From Scleropages formosus (lineage: Eukaryota > Chordata > Actinopteri > Osteoglossiformes > Osteoglossidae), in NCBI RefSeq assembly GCF_900964775.1, contig NC_041829.1, positions 12,402,215-12,466,214 of the forward strand: a stretch of DNA of 64,000 bases, given 5' to 3'. Both the position numbers and the translations under genes were made by a program. Every line of letters starts with the position of its first letter. Position 1 is the stretch's first letter. Positions 45,466 to 55,347 of the stretch are shown here, one piece after another. The notes beneath the pieces are model-generated. The model had not been told where the DNA came from, searched no databases, and worked only from the letters and a program-made list of their open reading frames with translations.

Positions 45466-47279
45466 AATAAATATGTTACTATATGACCAGAAAAAAACAG
45501 TGAAATTGTCTTATTAATAATTATATAAACTCACATCAATAACAAATGGCAGTGCATTCATAATAATAAAATTACACAAACACACAAAAATAATTGTAAC
45601 GCTGTGCCTGTACAAAGAGAAGTTGAAAATCAATTTTCCAGTTTGAAAGCAAAAATTGTAAACCTATTCTATTGTAGAATTGCTTTTTGGATCACTACAA
45701 TATATTAGTGTGATCAGAGCTAGTCTTATGTAATAAGTGACATAAGCAGCTGCCTGGGTGCCCCCTCACAAATGATCTGCCTTGCAAGTGAGCTGCTTTT
45801 TCCATTAGTGCGAATAGGTGAATACTAACTATGTCACAAAAATGAATGTATAGTACCTGTTAGCGGGGGACAAGTAAAAGAGAATAAAAAAATGAAAGCT
45901 ACAAGCTTTAGGTCATTTTTTGGATTTTAATTGCAACGTTACTTAATCTGTTTTAGCTTGTAGTTTGAGAATAAATTGCCATCTTTAATTTACACCATTA
46001 ATTTTTTTTCCCCCACTTTATTTATAACAATAATAAAGTACTTAAAACACATCAAAGTACAACCAACTCCCAAAAAATGAACTGATTGTACAAGACATTT
46101 AAAAATAACCATATAAGAAAACAACATTAATTTACATTCTCTTTATACGATATACACGTGCAAAAGTAAAACTGAAAATGTTACTTTCATATCACAGTAT
46201 ATAAGACCACAGGCCATGAAAAATCAACAGTAATCACTAGACATCATAAAACATACAAAAAAAAAAACAAAGAAATAGCCAACAGTGCAGTGTAAAACCT
46301 CTCAAAATCACATCATCTTTACATTTCTAAACTTTGTCTAGTCCATTATCATTATGTTTAAAAAATCCAACCTTTCACACATAAAACAAAACAAGCACAA
46401 CATAATACTATAAAATACTATTAAATGTCAATAAGTAAAACCAAATTAAAATTAAAAGAAGTTTTTTAAGGAGTGCAGACTGTATTTATAAGTGCACAGT
46501 GCAAACTGGAAAGTAGAGTGTAGTGTAGGTGAAGCGATGAACACGGGGCAAAGAGACACACAGTGTATTCTCACAAAGATGAAAAGTGAACCAGGAATCT
46601 GTGAGTGAGACTTGAACACAGAAATGTGATGAAATACCAAACTGGAATATTGGACCTGGACTGGAGCAAAAGGCAAGAGAAGATGGGACCAGCACTCAGG
46701 ACTGCAACATAAAGAAACACCTATGGGACAAGACTTTGGAAATAAGTAAATTACTAAAGTTTGCAAGGGAAGATGCAAGATAATGCTGATGAAGAATCCG
46801 CAATCTCACCTCAGTGTTTGCTGCTTTTATATGTGACTGATCAACACTTTATGAACAGATGCACAGATCTGGGTTAGTGGCACTGAGTGGAGCCTCCTCC
46901 AGTCTCAGGGGGTAATGTCCCCGTGGGGCATGACATGTGTCATCATGGGGAAACAATGCTAAAAAAGAAAGAAAGGGGTCGTGACTGATGACATGACGAG
47001 ACTTGAGTTTTATACAGAATAAAAAACAAGACCAGAACAGTCATTACATTGGTCATTGACATAGCAGAGTGAACATACAAGTCTTAAGGTTGGATTTAAA
47101 GGCTGTGCTAGATGGGGCATGACAATAACTAGCAGACTACTCCAAAGTTTAGCCTCTCTATAGATAAAGATTCTTCATTATGGTAGCCATTAGTTGACTG
47201 TCTTCTTTGTTGGTATCACTTTTTCTTGCTGTATGCCTGTGTTAAAGCGCTCTGTGTCACTGTGTGAGAAGAGCGCAGT
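45466..47279. other. AT-rich intergenic region, unassigned
   Basis: No exon-like sequence. Around 46.46-46.98 kb there is a less AT-rich patch (short frames on the minus strand, no domain recognised) that may be a piece of an unlisted repeat. Confidence 0.3.
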
Positions 47280-47340
47280 ATAAAAAATAAAATAATAATC
47301 ATAATAATAATCATAATAATAATAATAATAATAATAATAA
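47280..47340. repeat. (AAT)n microsatellite
   Basis: Repeats of aataataat with two atc interruptions. Confidence 0.9.
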
Positions 47341-47439
47341 AGTCCTGTCCTCCTGCTGAGATCTTTTTGATTGCAGGTACTTTAAGGTAACACACATCAA
47401 ATGAACTAAGACATCATTCCGGAATATAAGAATCAAATA

Positions 47440-48027
47440 ATCTCACAAAGGTAAGCCGGAGTGATGCTATTTACTGCCTTATCGGTCAAAAGAAAGATTT
47501 TATAATCAGCTCTAAACTTAACTGGAAGACAATGCAGCAGTTAAAATACTGGTGTTATGTGGTCATACTTCCTAGTTCTTATAATAATTCTGGCAGTAGC
47601 ATTCTGTATAAATTGTAACCTGGATACAGTCTGGTAACGACAGCCTGATAACAGAGCATTACAATAGCCCAACCTACATGAAATTAAAGTATTCAGACTC
47701 CTTCACTTTTTTCAAATTTTTGCAGCCGTATGTTGCAGCCTTTTGCTTCAGTTGCTTGATTTCGCTGTTTTCCCTCATCAATGCACACTGAATACCCCAA
47801 TAATGACAAAGTAAAAACAGGATTTTAGAATTTTTGGCTAATTTATTAAACATAAAAAACTGAAATACCACACTGGCATAAGAATTAAGACCCTTTGTTA
47901 TGAAAATTGAAATTAAAGTGAGGGGTGTTTCCATAGTGTGACCAGAGCTGAAACCAGACTGAAATTTTTCAAATATATTGTTATGCTTAAGGTCTTGTAC
48001 AATTTTGGAAGGTACGATCTTTTCCAA
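47440..48027 (-). mobile_element. LINE L2-type fragment
   Basis: The right part on the minus strand reads MEKIVPSKIVQDLKHNNIFEKFQSGF, the conserved 'l..n.if...QsGFr..hSTeTal' start of the RT palm. The left part (47.44-47.67) is the reverse complement of the RT C-terminal block seen at 43.0 kb. The middle of the RT is deleted. Confidence 0.7.
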
Positions 48028-48326
48028 AATGCCCGTCTGTCTCAGCCTTTAAATCCAGGATTCATCTGTTCACTTAGCGTATCCATTGTAACTGATGTTG
48101 ATTCCTGCGTATTTCAATGCAAATGAGCTGGAATTTTTAAAAATCACCACATTCAACAAATCATGATATCCTTTGTAAGTTTTTTGATTATATAGGGAAA
48201 AAGGATTTGTGTGTTCTTACCATTTCACATAAACAATGTTTACGTGTTTCTTTCTCAAAAGCAAACAATGTGAAATACTAACCTTTTTCATGATTCCTTT
48301 CAGTCCAGTGAGCTGTTGTGACATAA

Positions 48327-48387
48327 TGCTGATTCAGGACTTTTCACAATAAGACAACAAATTCTTTGGGCAACGACAGGTATATAA
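48327..48387 (+). promoter_or_regulatory. Lens-type promoter of gene 10
   Basis: Tgctgattcagga (48327-48339, the best right-array MARE match), cacaataag (48345-48353, Sox-type) and tatataa (48381-48387). Confidence 0.78.
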
Positions 48388-48442
48388 GTGACAGTATGGC
48401 ACATGTAAAAGCACAGCAACGTGAGCAGAGATAGCCATCACT

Positions 48443-49296
48443 ATGACTATGGGCAGGGTAAGTGGTGCTACGAAGACAAAATAATTTCTAATTAAAAAAA
48501 TAAGCCTGTATCACAATAGGTTTGGATGATTTTTGAAAAGCCAAACCTATTATAAGTATCATGTTTTATTTATTAACATCAGTCCCCATTCCATTTCAGC
48601 TCACCTTCTACGAGGACAGGAACTTCGGCGGTCGTTCCTATGACTGCAGCAGCGACTGTGCCGACCTCACATCCTACATGAGCCACTGCTACTCCTGCAG
48701 GGTTCACAGTGGCTGCTTCATGGTCTATGACCGCGCCAATTACATGGGGAACCAGTACTTTCTGAGGAGGGGAGAGTACCCTGACTGTAGGAGCATGGGC
48801 ATGAGTGACTTCTTCAGATCCTGCCGAATGATTCCCATGGTAAGTATTCACTTGTTATGTAGGTGGAATCTTTTTTCCTCTGCCGTTTGCAAAGAAATTC
48901 TGTATATATGTATCTAAAATCTCTGCACACATTTATTCTCCTTTAATTTTAAAATTAAAAAAGGGTTTTAGGTATTCATCAGTGTTCAACAGAATTCCCT
49001 TTTCCTCTACACAGTACAGGGGATCCTACAGAATGAGGATCTACGAGAGGGAGAACTTTGGAGGTCAGATGTACGAGATGATGGACGACTGCGACAACAT
49101 CATGGATCGCTACCGCATGTCCAACTGCATGTCCTGCCACGTGATGGATGGCCACTGGCTCATGTATGAGCAGCCCCACTATAGAGGAAGGATGATGTAC
49201 TTCTGGCCTGGGGAGTACAGAAACTTCAGCAACATGGGATGGGGCAGTGGCATGAGGTTCATGTCCATGAGACGTATCATGGATTCTTGGTATTAA
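48443..49296 (+). CDS. crygm: Gamma-M crystallin gene 10
   Basis: Exons are 48443-48457 (MTMGR), 48600-48839 and 49015-49296, giving 178 aa. Exon 2 begins [11 protein letters not shown] (Leu replaces the Ile seen in all other M-type copies) and has SYDCSSDC and SHC. Exon 3 has EMMDDC and FSNMG and ends in DSWY with stop TAA. Junctions are AGG|gtaagt, ttcag|CTC, ATG|gtaagt and acag|TAC. Introns are 142 and 175 bp, the most compact in the right array apart from gene 11's intron 2. Intron 2 and the 3' flank are closely similar to those of gene 11, and intron 2 also to that of gene 3 on the other strand. Confidence 0.96.
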
Positions 49297-49559
49297 AATA
49301 ATTTAATAAATTAATAACTAAACTAAAAAAGGGCTCTGAAAATTTATTAAATGTAAAGGCGTGATCAAAGTTTTAAAATGTGGAATGTACTTTTCATTAC
49401 ATGTATATTTATTATCAAGCAACCACACTGACCTTACCCCTCCATCCTCTGAATGGAAGTACACTTTTCTTCACACTGTCCTCCAGCAGCCCAGTAGCCA
49501 TGAACACAACTGCTTCACTTTACTGATACTACTCAGAGTAGCTGCATAAATGTTTATTC

Positions 49560-50870
49560 AATTCAATTTATTTTTATACAGCCCTCTTCTCATGAAGTGG
49601 CACAGAGTGCTTGAACATAGGCATAAGGTAAAGAAACAAAGAAGACAGTTGACTACAGAGAATCGTAATACGTTATCAATGCTTTTATAACGCTATAAGT
49701 AAGCCTAATGGCCACAGAGGAAAGGAACAAAAAACTCCAAACTGAAAGTCAAGGGAGAAAAAAACCTCTGGGGGTCCAAGTGCCAGTGTCTGCCCATCCC
49801 TCTTAGGCATTCTAGACTAAATAAGAGATTTATCCATTCTTCAACAATTTCTAATCACAATTTCTAATTGGAGATCAGTGGAGAAGTGAGTCTGAAAGAG
49901 GCGAGTTTTGAGACCCTTCCTGAATATATAGAGATTCAGCAGTTATGAGAGAGAGGAGGAGGTCATTCCACCACATTTGAGCCTGAACCAAAAAGCCTTT
50001 GTGATTTTGATTTTGTATCTTTTGTGTTTGGGACCACCAAGCAGGTAGAGGTTGAGGAGCGTAGGAGTCAGGTAGGGGTGTAGCGAGTGATCAGCTCTTG
50101 TAGATGTCGAGGAAGAGCTCCATTGATAGTTTTTTAGGTTGTAACCAGAGTTTTGAATTTGATCCGGGCAACTATAAGAAGTCAATGCAGAGAGACGGGG
50201 AAAGGTGATATGTCTTAACGCTTCGGCAGGTCAAAAACAACGCTTGCAGCAGCATTCTGCACCAGCTGTAGAGGTTTGATGGCAGAGGCTTGAAGGCCAG
50301 ACGAGAGAGTTGCAGTCATCCAAGCAGGGTATCACCATGGCCCGGACCAAGAGTTGTGTAGAGTTTGTTGTGAGATGGGGGAGGATCCTGCAGATGTTAT
50401 GCTGCATGCAGCTGCAGGACCAGATTGTGGCTTCGATGTGTTGAATGAAAGACACACTTGAGACAATCATTAGTCCCAGGCTCTTAGCCAATGAGATATG
50501 CAAAATGAGTGAGTTATCCAGTGTGATGGAGAGTTCATGAGAGGAAGACAGGCCAGCTGGAAGGTGCAAGATCTCCGTTTTGGAGAGGTTGAGTTGTAGG
50601 TGGTGATCCAACATCCATGCAGAAATGTCCGAGAGGCAGGCAGCGATGCGTGGTGGAAAAGAGAAGAAAAAACTGGTTGTTGTTGGCATAGCAGTGGTTG
50701 GAGAATCCATGGGAGGCGATGACAGGGCTGATGGAAGAGGTGTAGATTGAGAAAAGTAGGGAGCCCAGTACCAAGCACTGTGGGATGCCAGATGAGGGAA
50801 GCTGAGGGGATGATCAGTAGCCTGGCCAGACCACTTGAGATAGAAAAAACTCCAAAAGGCCAATTGTTCA
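49560..50870 (-). mobile_element. LINE L2, decayed RT and 3' region
   Basis: On the minus strand a 210-codon frame reads AACLSDISAWMLDHHLQLNL, SKTEILHLPAG, SLAKSLGLMIVSSVSF and LVRAMVIPCLDDCNSLV, the part after the catalytic motif of fish L2 RT. The SPVIASHGFSNHCYANN catalytic segment is in another frame. The 3' UTR-like 'caattcaatttatttttatac' is at 49,557. It has several shifts. Confidence 0.75.
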
Positions 50871-51299
50871 TCTCTTAGTTTCTCTCAGTTGCCATTTTCA
50901 ACAAAACCCTCTGCAATCTCATGACATCAGATAGCTCCTGCATGGCTGAACTGGAGCTCTGGTATATTCTCCTTCTCCACTGGAAAAGTCGATCATTTTT
51001 ATGCTCCAGTCCAACCTCGTTTTGTGCTGTCACTGCCTAGTTACGGACACCACCCTTTCCCTCAGTTTTGAAAGACTCCACAACAGCCACTGGTTTTCAG
51101 TATCTTCGTCGTAAAAAATTTCTTCCCATTCTCAGCCATGTTGTCAGCATAATACAAAATTTACCTAATTGCCATTGCCACTCATATTTTTGTAAATATT
51201 TGGTCATCACAAATGGTATTTTGTATGCCTTGATAACAATACACTTTTGGGTATTGGAGTTTTTGTTTCAGATCTGTGTGGACTGTAACGTTTGGGCCT

Positions 51300-52335
51300 A
51301 TTTTCTATATTCCAAGGTTCATAGTGATCTCTTTTCCCAACAGTGGTTCTCCATCACCTTTTCTGACAATGAACTCTGCTTGTTCAGTATGATTCCGCGC
51401 TTTAGTTTCACACATAAAGGCTCCATTCACAGGTAGAGGTTGTTTTGCTGAGTGAGAAAACTTTTTTCTGCTTTTGGTATTTATGAGTGACATTTATTAT
51501 GCAGAGATTTCAGTTTTTCCCATGTTTTTTCCATCAACGATGTTGCTAGTTACAGCAGAGTCCATGAGCATTTTTAAATCTATTCTACCAAGGCAAATTT
51601 TTAACCTTTCCGGCATATTATATTCTGAAACAACAAATGCATAATCGAGGTGTCTCTCTACATGATCAAATTTATCATTCTTAGGATTTTTGGTTTGTCA
51701 CAGTTTTGAAAAATTATCTTTTCCTTTACACTTGTGATAGCTATACTCAGGTACTTCCACATCTGTAGCAATTTCTATTTGTCTTTTTTTCTCTCATTGT
51801 TCTGTTTCTGAGGTGGGGGTGCGGTGGTTGGAGCAATTGCCTTTGGCTCTGAAGGTTGCAAGCTTGATCCCTGCCTCCAGCTGTGGGGCCCTTGAGCAAG
51901 GTGCTTACACTGTGCTCCAGCAACATGATCCAGCTGTGTGTCCGGATATATACTTGTGACTGGTGTCCCATCCAGCATGTACCCCCCTTCAGCCTTGTGC
52001 CAGTGTTTCTAGGATAGGCTCTGGCTCCCTGTAACCTGCTTAGGACAAGCGGTTGTTGATGTTGGTTGGTTGTTCCGTTTGCCTTTATGTGTCTTCTCGC
52101 TCACACTTTCTCACTTTGCGTGCAATACGACTGATAGTGTCTTGTAGTTATAGCTACATCTACACCAGCCATTGCAGACATGTGTTCTTCGACTCTCTCG
52201 CACAGTGAAACTGCCTCTAGGACACATATCAGTGCGAGTCCATGTGTTTCTTCTGAAAGCCTGCAGCGTACATAGTCAGATGTACATTTTCTTACTATAG
52301 CATCTCTTATCTGGTTTTTGCTTGTCACCACCAAA
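51300..52335 (-). mobile_element. Ty3/Gypsy fossil, gag-end and protease remnants, split by a SINE
   Basis: On the minus strand the right part (52,101-52,334) resembles the C-terminal gag region of Ty3/Gypsy elements. The left part (about 51,300-51,700) resembles the aspartic protease region. A SINE B/D composite sits between them. It has no visible LTRs, is broken in several places and is old. It may be the same family as the fossil at 37.3 kb, which keeps the RT part. Confidence 0.6.
51812..52060 (+). mobile_element. SINE B/D composite inserted in the Gypsy fossil
   Basis: Head and body of family B (gtgcggtggttggagcaattgcc, ccttgagcaaggtgcttacac) run directly into a D-type end (gactggtgtcccatccagcatg, ataggctctggctccctg, aggacaagcggttg). 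Confidence 0.65.
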
Positions 52336-52846
52336 ACTTGGGTACTACCTTACTGCCTGAATTAGGTAGTCTGAATTGAATCAATGACACATTCACACGT
52401 GGATGCGGAACAAACCATCAAATCTTCATCTTCCCTCTCTCCATATACACATCACTTACCTCATATTATGTACTAAGCTGTACACACACCTTAACACATA
52501 ACCCATAATACTCAGGAGGAATATAGGGGACATCGCTCCAGGTCCACTCAACAGCAACAGCACACCTGATTTCAATGAACACCAGATCTCCAACACTATA
52601 AAAAGAGTAAAGGCCAAACATCTAGTTGTGGATTCTTGATCAACTATTTACTGGCGATTTCATAGTAATTCTTGTTTCATAGCTACTCACTCGTTTCCAG
52701 ACTCATATTTACAATGTGTTTGTGTTCCAGGAGTCCCAGTCCTGTCTGTGTCAGTCCTCCATGCTCTAGTCCGTGTAGTGAGTCTCTTCGCTCCTCATAT
52801 CACATCAGCACTTCATCTCTTATTTTGCACAGTCCACTTATAAATC

Positions 52847-52848
<2 letters not shown>

Positions 52849-52881
<33 letters not shown>
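52849..52881. repeat. (TA)n microsatellite
   Basis: An uninterrupted tatata run of about 30 bp, followed by catacacac. Confidence 0.9.
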
Positions 52882-52885
<4 letters not shown>

Positions 52886-53472
52886 CACACTGTATATATT
52901 CACTAACTACTCTTTTTCCATTTCTGTAAAACAGTGCTTTGAGGTTGACTAACACAAAAAGTAATTTTGATATGTCTGAGAGAAATAAAATACTGCATTA
53001 ACTTATTTCATTAATCAGAATCTTCATATCATAATTTTAAAATGATACTGCACCCTGCAGTTAAGGACTTTAGATTATAGGACTTACAATCAATTAACAG
53101 CTTCAGCAAACTTACTTACACCTCATTTGGAAAAAGAAAAACAACATACAGAAGGGGTGTGCCAGAATACAAGATAATCATACATCTTTAAAATATTTGA
53201 AACCAAGCCAGAAAGTCTTCAAATTCGAGATAGCTTGATAGAAAATCTTCTGATGGCAGATTTATAGAAACATTTTTTTAAAATTCATTTTAGAATACCT
53301 TAACATTATGTAAGTCTTAAAACAGTACGCTCAGGGCTTCATTTATCATTTGTACGAAAGTCATTGTATGTTTTTTCATTCTACACAAAGACTTATTCTT
53401 TGACTAAACAATGCACATGTTACTTATTCAAAACCAAACACAATGCCACGTTAAAACCTTTTACATGCCACA

Positions 53473-53564
53473 CGTCAGTTCCAATGAGCTATTGTGACAT
53501 AAAGCTGATTCAGGATTTTCAACAATAAGACAACAAGTTCTTTGGGCCACAACAGGTATATAAG
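53473..53564 (+). promoter_or_regulatory. Lens-type promoter of gene 11
   Basis: Ccaatgagc (53481-53489), agctgattcagg (53503-53514, MARE-like with the first T changed), aacaataag (53521-53529, Sox-type) and tatataag (53557-53564). Confidence 0.72.
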
Positions 53565-53618
53565 TGACAGTATGGTATGTGTAAAAACACGACAGCGTGA
53601 GCACAGATATCCATCACC

Positions 53619-54543
53619 ATGACTATGGGCAGGGTAAGTGGTGCTACAAAGACAAAACAAGTTGTGATTAAAAAAGTTAAACCTGTATAAGTAAAGGTTT
53701 TTCAGGTTCTTCATTTGATTTAAATGCTGTATTGATATAATTTTTCATTAAAAAAAAAATGATTTTGGTGATTTTTTTGAAAAACCACACTGTTGCAAGC
53801 ATCATGGTTCATTTATTCAGTTTCTGATATCAACCCACATTCCATTTCAGATCACCTTCTACGAGGAGAGGAACTTCGGCGGTCGCTCCTATGACAGCAG
53901 CAGCGACTGTGCCGACCTCACATCCTACATGAGCCACTGCTACTCCTGCAGGGTTCACAGTGGCTGCTTCATGGTCTATGACCGCGCCAATTACATGGGG
54001 AACCAGTACTTTCTGAGGAGGGGAGAGTACCCCGACTGTAGGAGCATGGGCATGAGTGACTTCTTCAGATCCTGCCGAATGATTCCCATGGTATTCATTT
54101 GTTATGCTGGTGGAACCTTTTTTCCTCTGCCGTTTGCAAAGAAATTCTGTATTTATGCATCTAAAATCTCTGCACACATTTATTCTCCTTTAATTTTAAA
54201 ATTAAAAAAGGGTTTTAGGTATTCATCAGTGTTCAACAGAATTCCCTTTTCCTCTACACAGTACAGGGGATCCTACAGAATGAGGATCTACGAGAGGGAG
54301 AACTTTGGAGGTCAGATGTATGAGCTGATGGACGACTGCGACAATATCATGGATCGCTACCGCATGTCCAACTGCATGTCCTGCCACGTGATGGATGGCC
54401 ACTGGCTCATGTATGAGCAGCCCCACTATAGAGGAAGGATGATGTACTTCTGGCCTGGGGAGTACAGGAACTTCAGCAGCATGGGATGGGGCAGTGGCAT
54501 GAGGTTCATGTCTATGAGACGTATCATGGATTCTTGGTATTAA
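53619..54543 (+). CDS. crygm: Gamma-M crystallin gene 11 (weak intron 2 donor)
   Basis: Exons are 53619-53633 (MTMGR), 53851-54090 and 54262-54543, giving 178 aa when spliced like its sisters. Exon 2 begins [11 protein letters not shown] with SYDSSSDC and SHC. Exon 3 has ELMDDC and FSSMG and ends in DSWY, stop TAA. Intron 2 is 171 bp: compared with gene 10 (ATG|gtaagtattc) it has lost 4 bp at the donor and reads ATG|gtattc, a poor donor. The loss makes the intron a multiple of three, and it has no stop in frame. Retention would insert 57 residues between the two domains and give 235 aa. The coding exons are otherwise intact. Whether splicing still works is open. Confidence 0.9.
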
Positions 54544-55347
54544 AATTAATAATTTAATAAATTAAATACATTAAAAAAAGGCTCTGAAAATTTGTTAAAT
54601 GTAGCAGTGTGATCAAAGTTCTAAAAATGTGCAATGTACTTTTCATTACATGTATATTTATTATTAACCTACCACACTAACCTCACCCCACCCCCCAAAT
54701 GTGAATACACGCTTCCTCATACTGTCCTCCAGCAGCCCAGTAGCCAGGCACACAATTTCACTTCTAGTACTTCATTAGTAGAATACACTAGCTATAAAAC
54801 AGAACACTAACCTACTCTAGGTACCAAAACCCAGGCTTAATTCTTAACTTTGGGTGTTTAAAAAAGAAAAAAAAAGAAAAGTTTTTCTGCCTTCCTTATT
54901 TTGTTTAGAAATCTATGAAATACCCAAGAGTATATAGGTAGGTGGTGAAATTCTTTGCACTTAGGTGAAACTGTTCTGTAATGTAGTACAGAGGTGTGTT
55001 TCTGTAAGACTTGTTCTCTGTAAATGTGTACATATTCAAATTTTACCCAGAGTTTAATTCTTGACTACACATACATATCAGTTTGCAAATTGAAATTGTA
55101 TTTAATTACAACTGATGTTTTTTTGCCCCAAAAACTTTTAAACAAGGGCATTTTCATTTCTTGAAACCTTAAGGCAAAAAACCACTTCCAACTGAATACT
55201 TTGCCACAGAATTAATCGGTCAAAAAGGCACTGTAGAAAGTTGAAGATGAGACAGATCACAGCGGGAATCCAACATGCAATGGTTGCTCCTGCAGACCTG
55301 AGACAATGGAAGTACTCTCCTTTCCTTTAGCTGGCCATTGTACTTCT
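54544..55347. other. Intergenic, array end
   Basis: The first 250 bp resemble the 3' flank of gene 10 (gatcaaagttctaaaa..., actgtcctccagcagcccagtagcc), showing that the duplicated unit extends past the stop. Nothing coding is seen beyond. Confidence 0.6.

Noticed and set aside
52480-52930. TATA-containing segment (ctataaaaagag) as an LTR or gene promoter
   Set aside because: The orientation does not match the neighbouring Gypsy fossil and no paired end or exon is seen.
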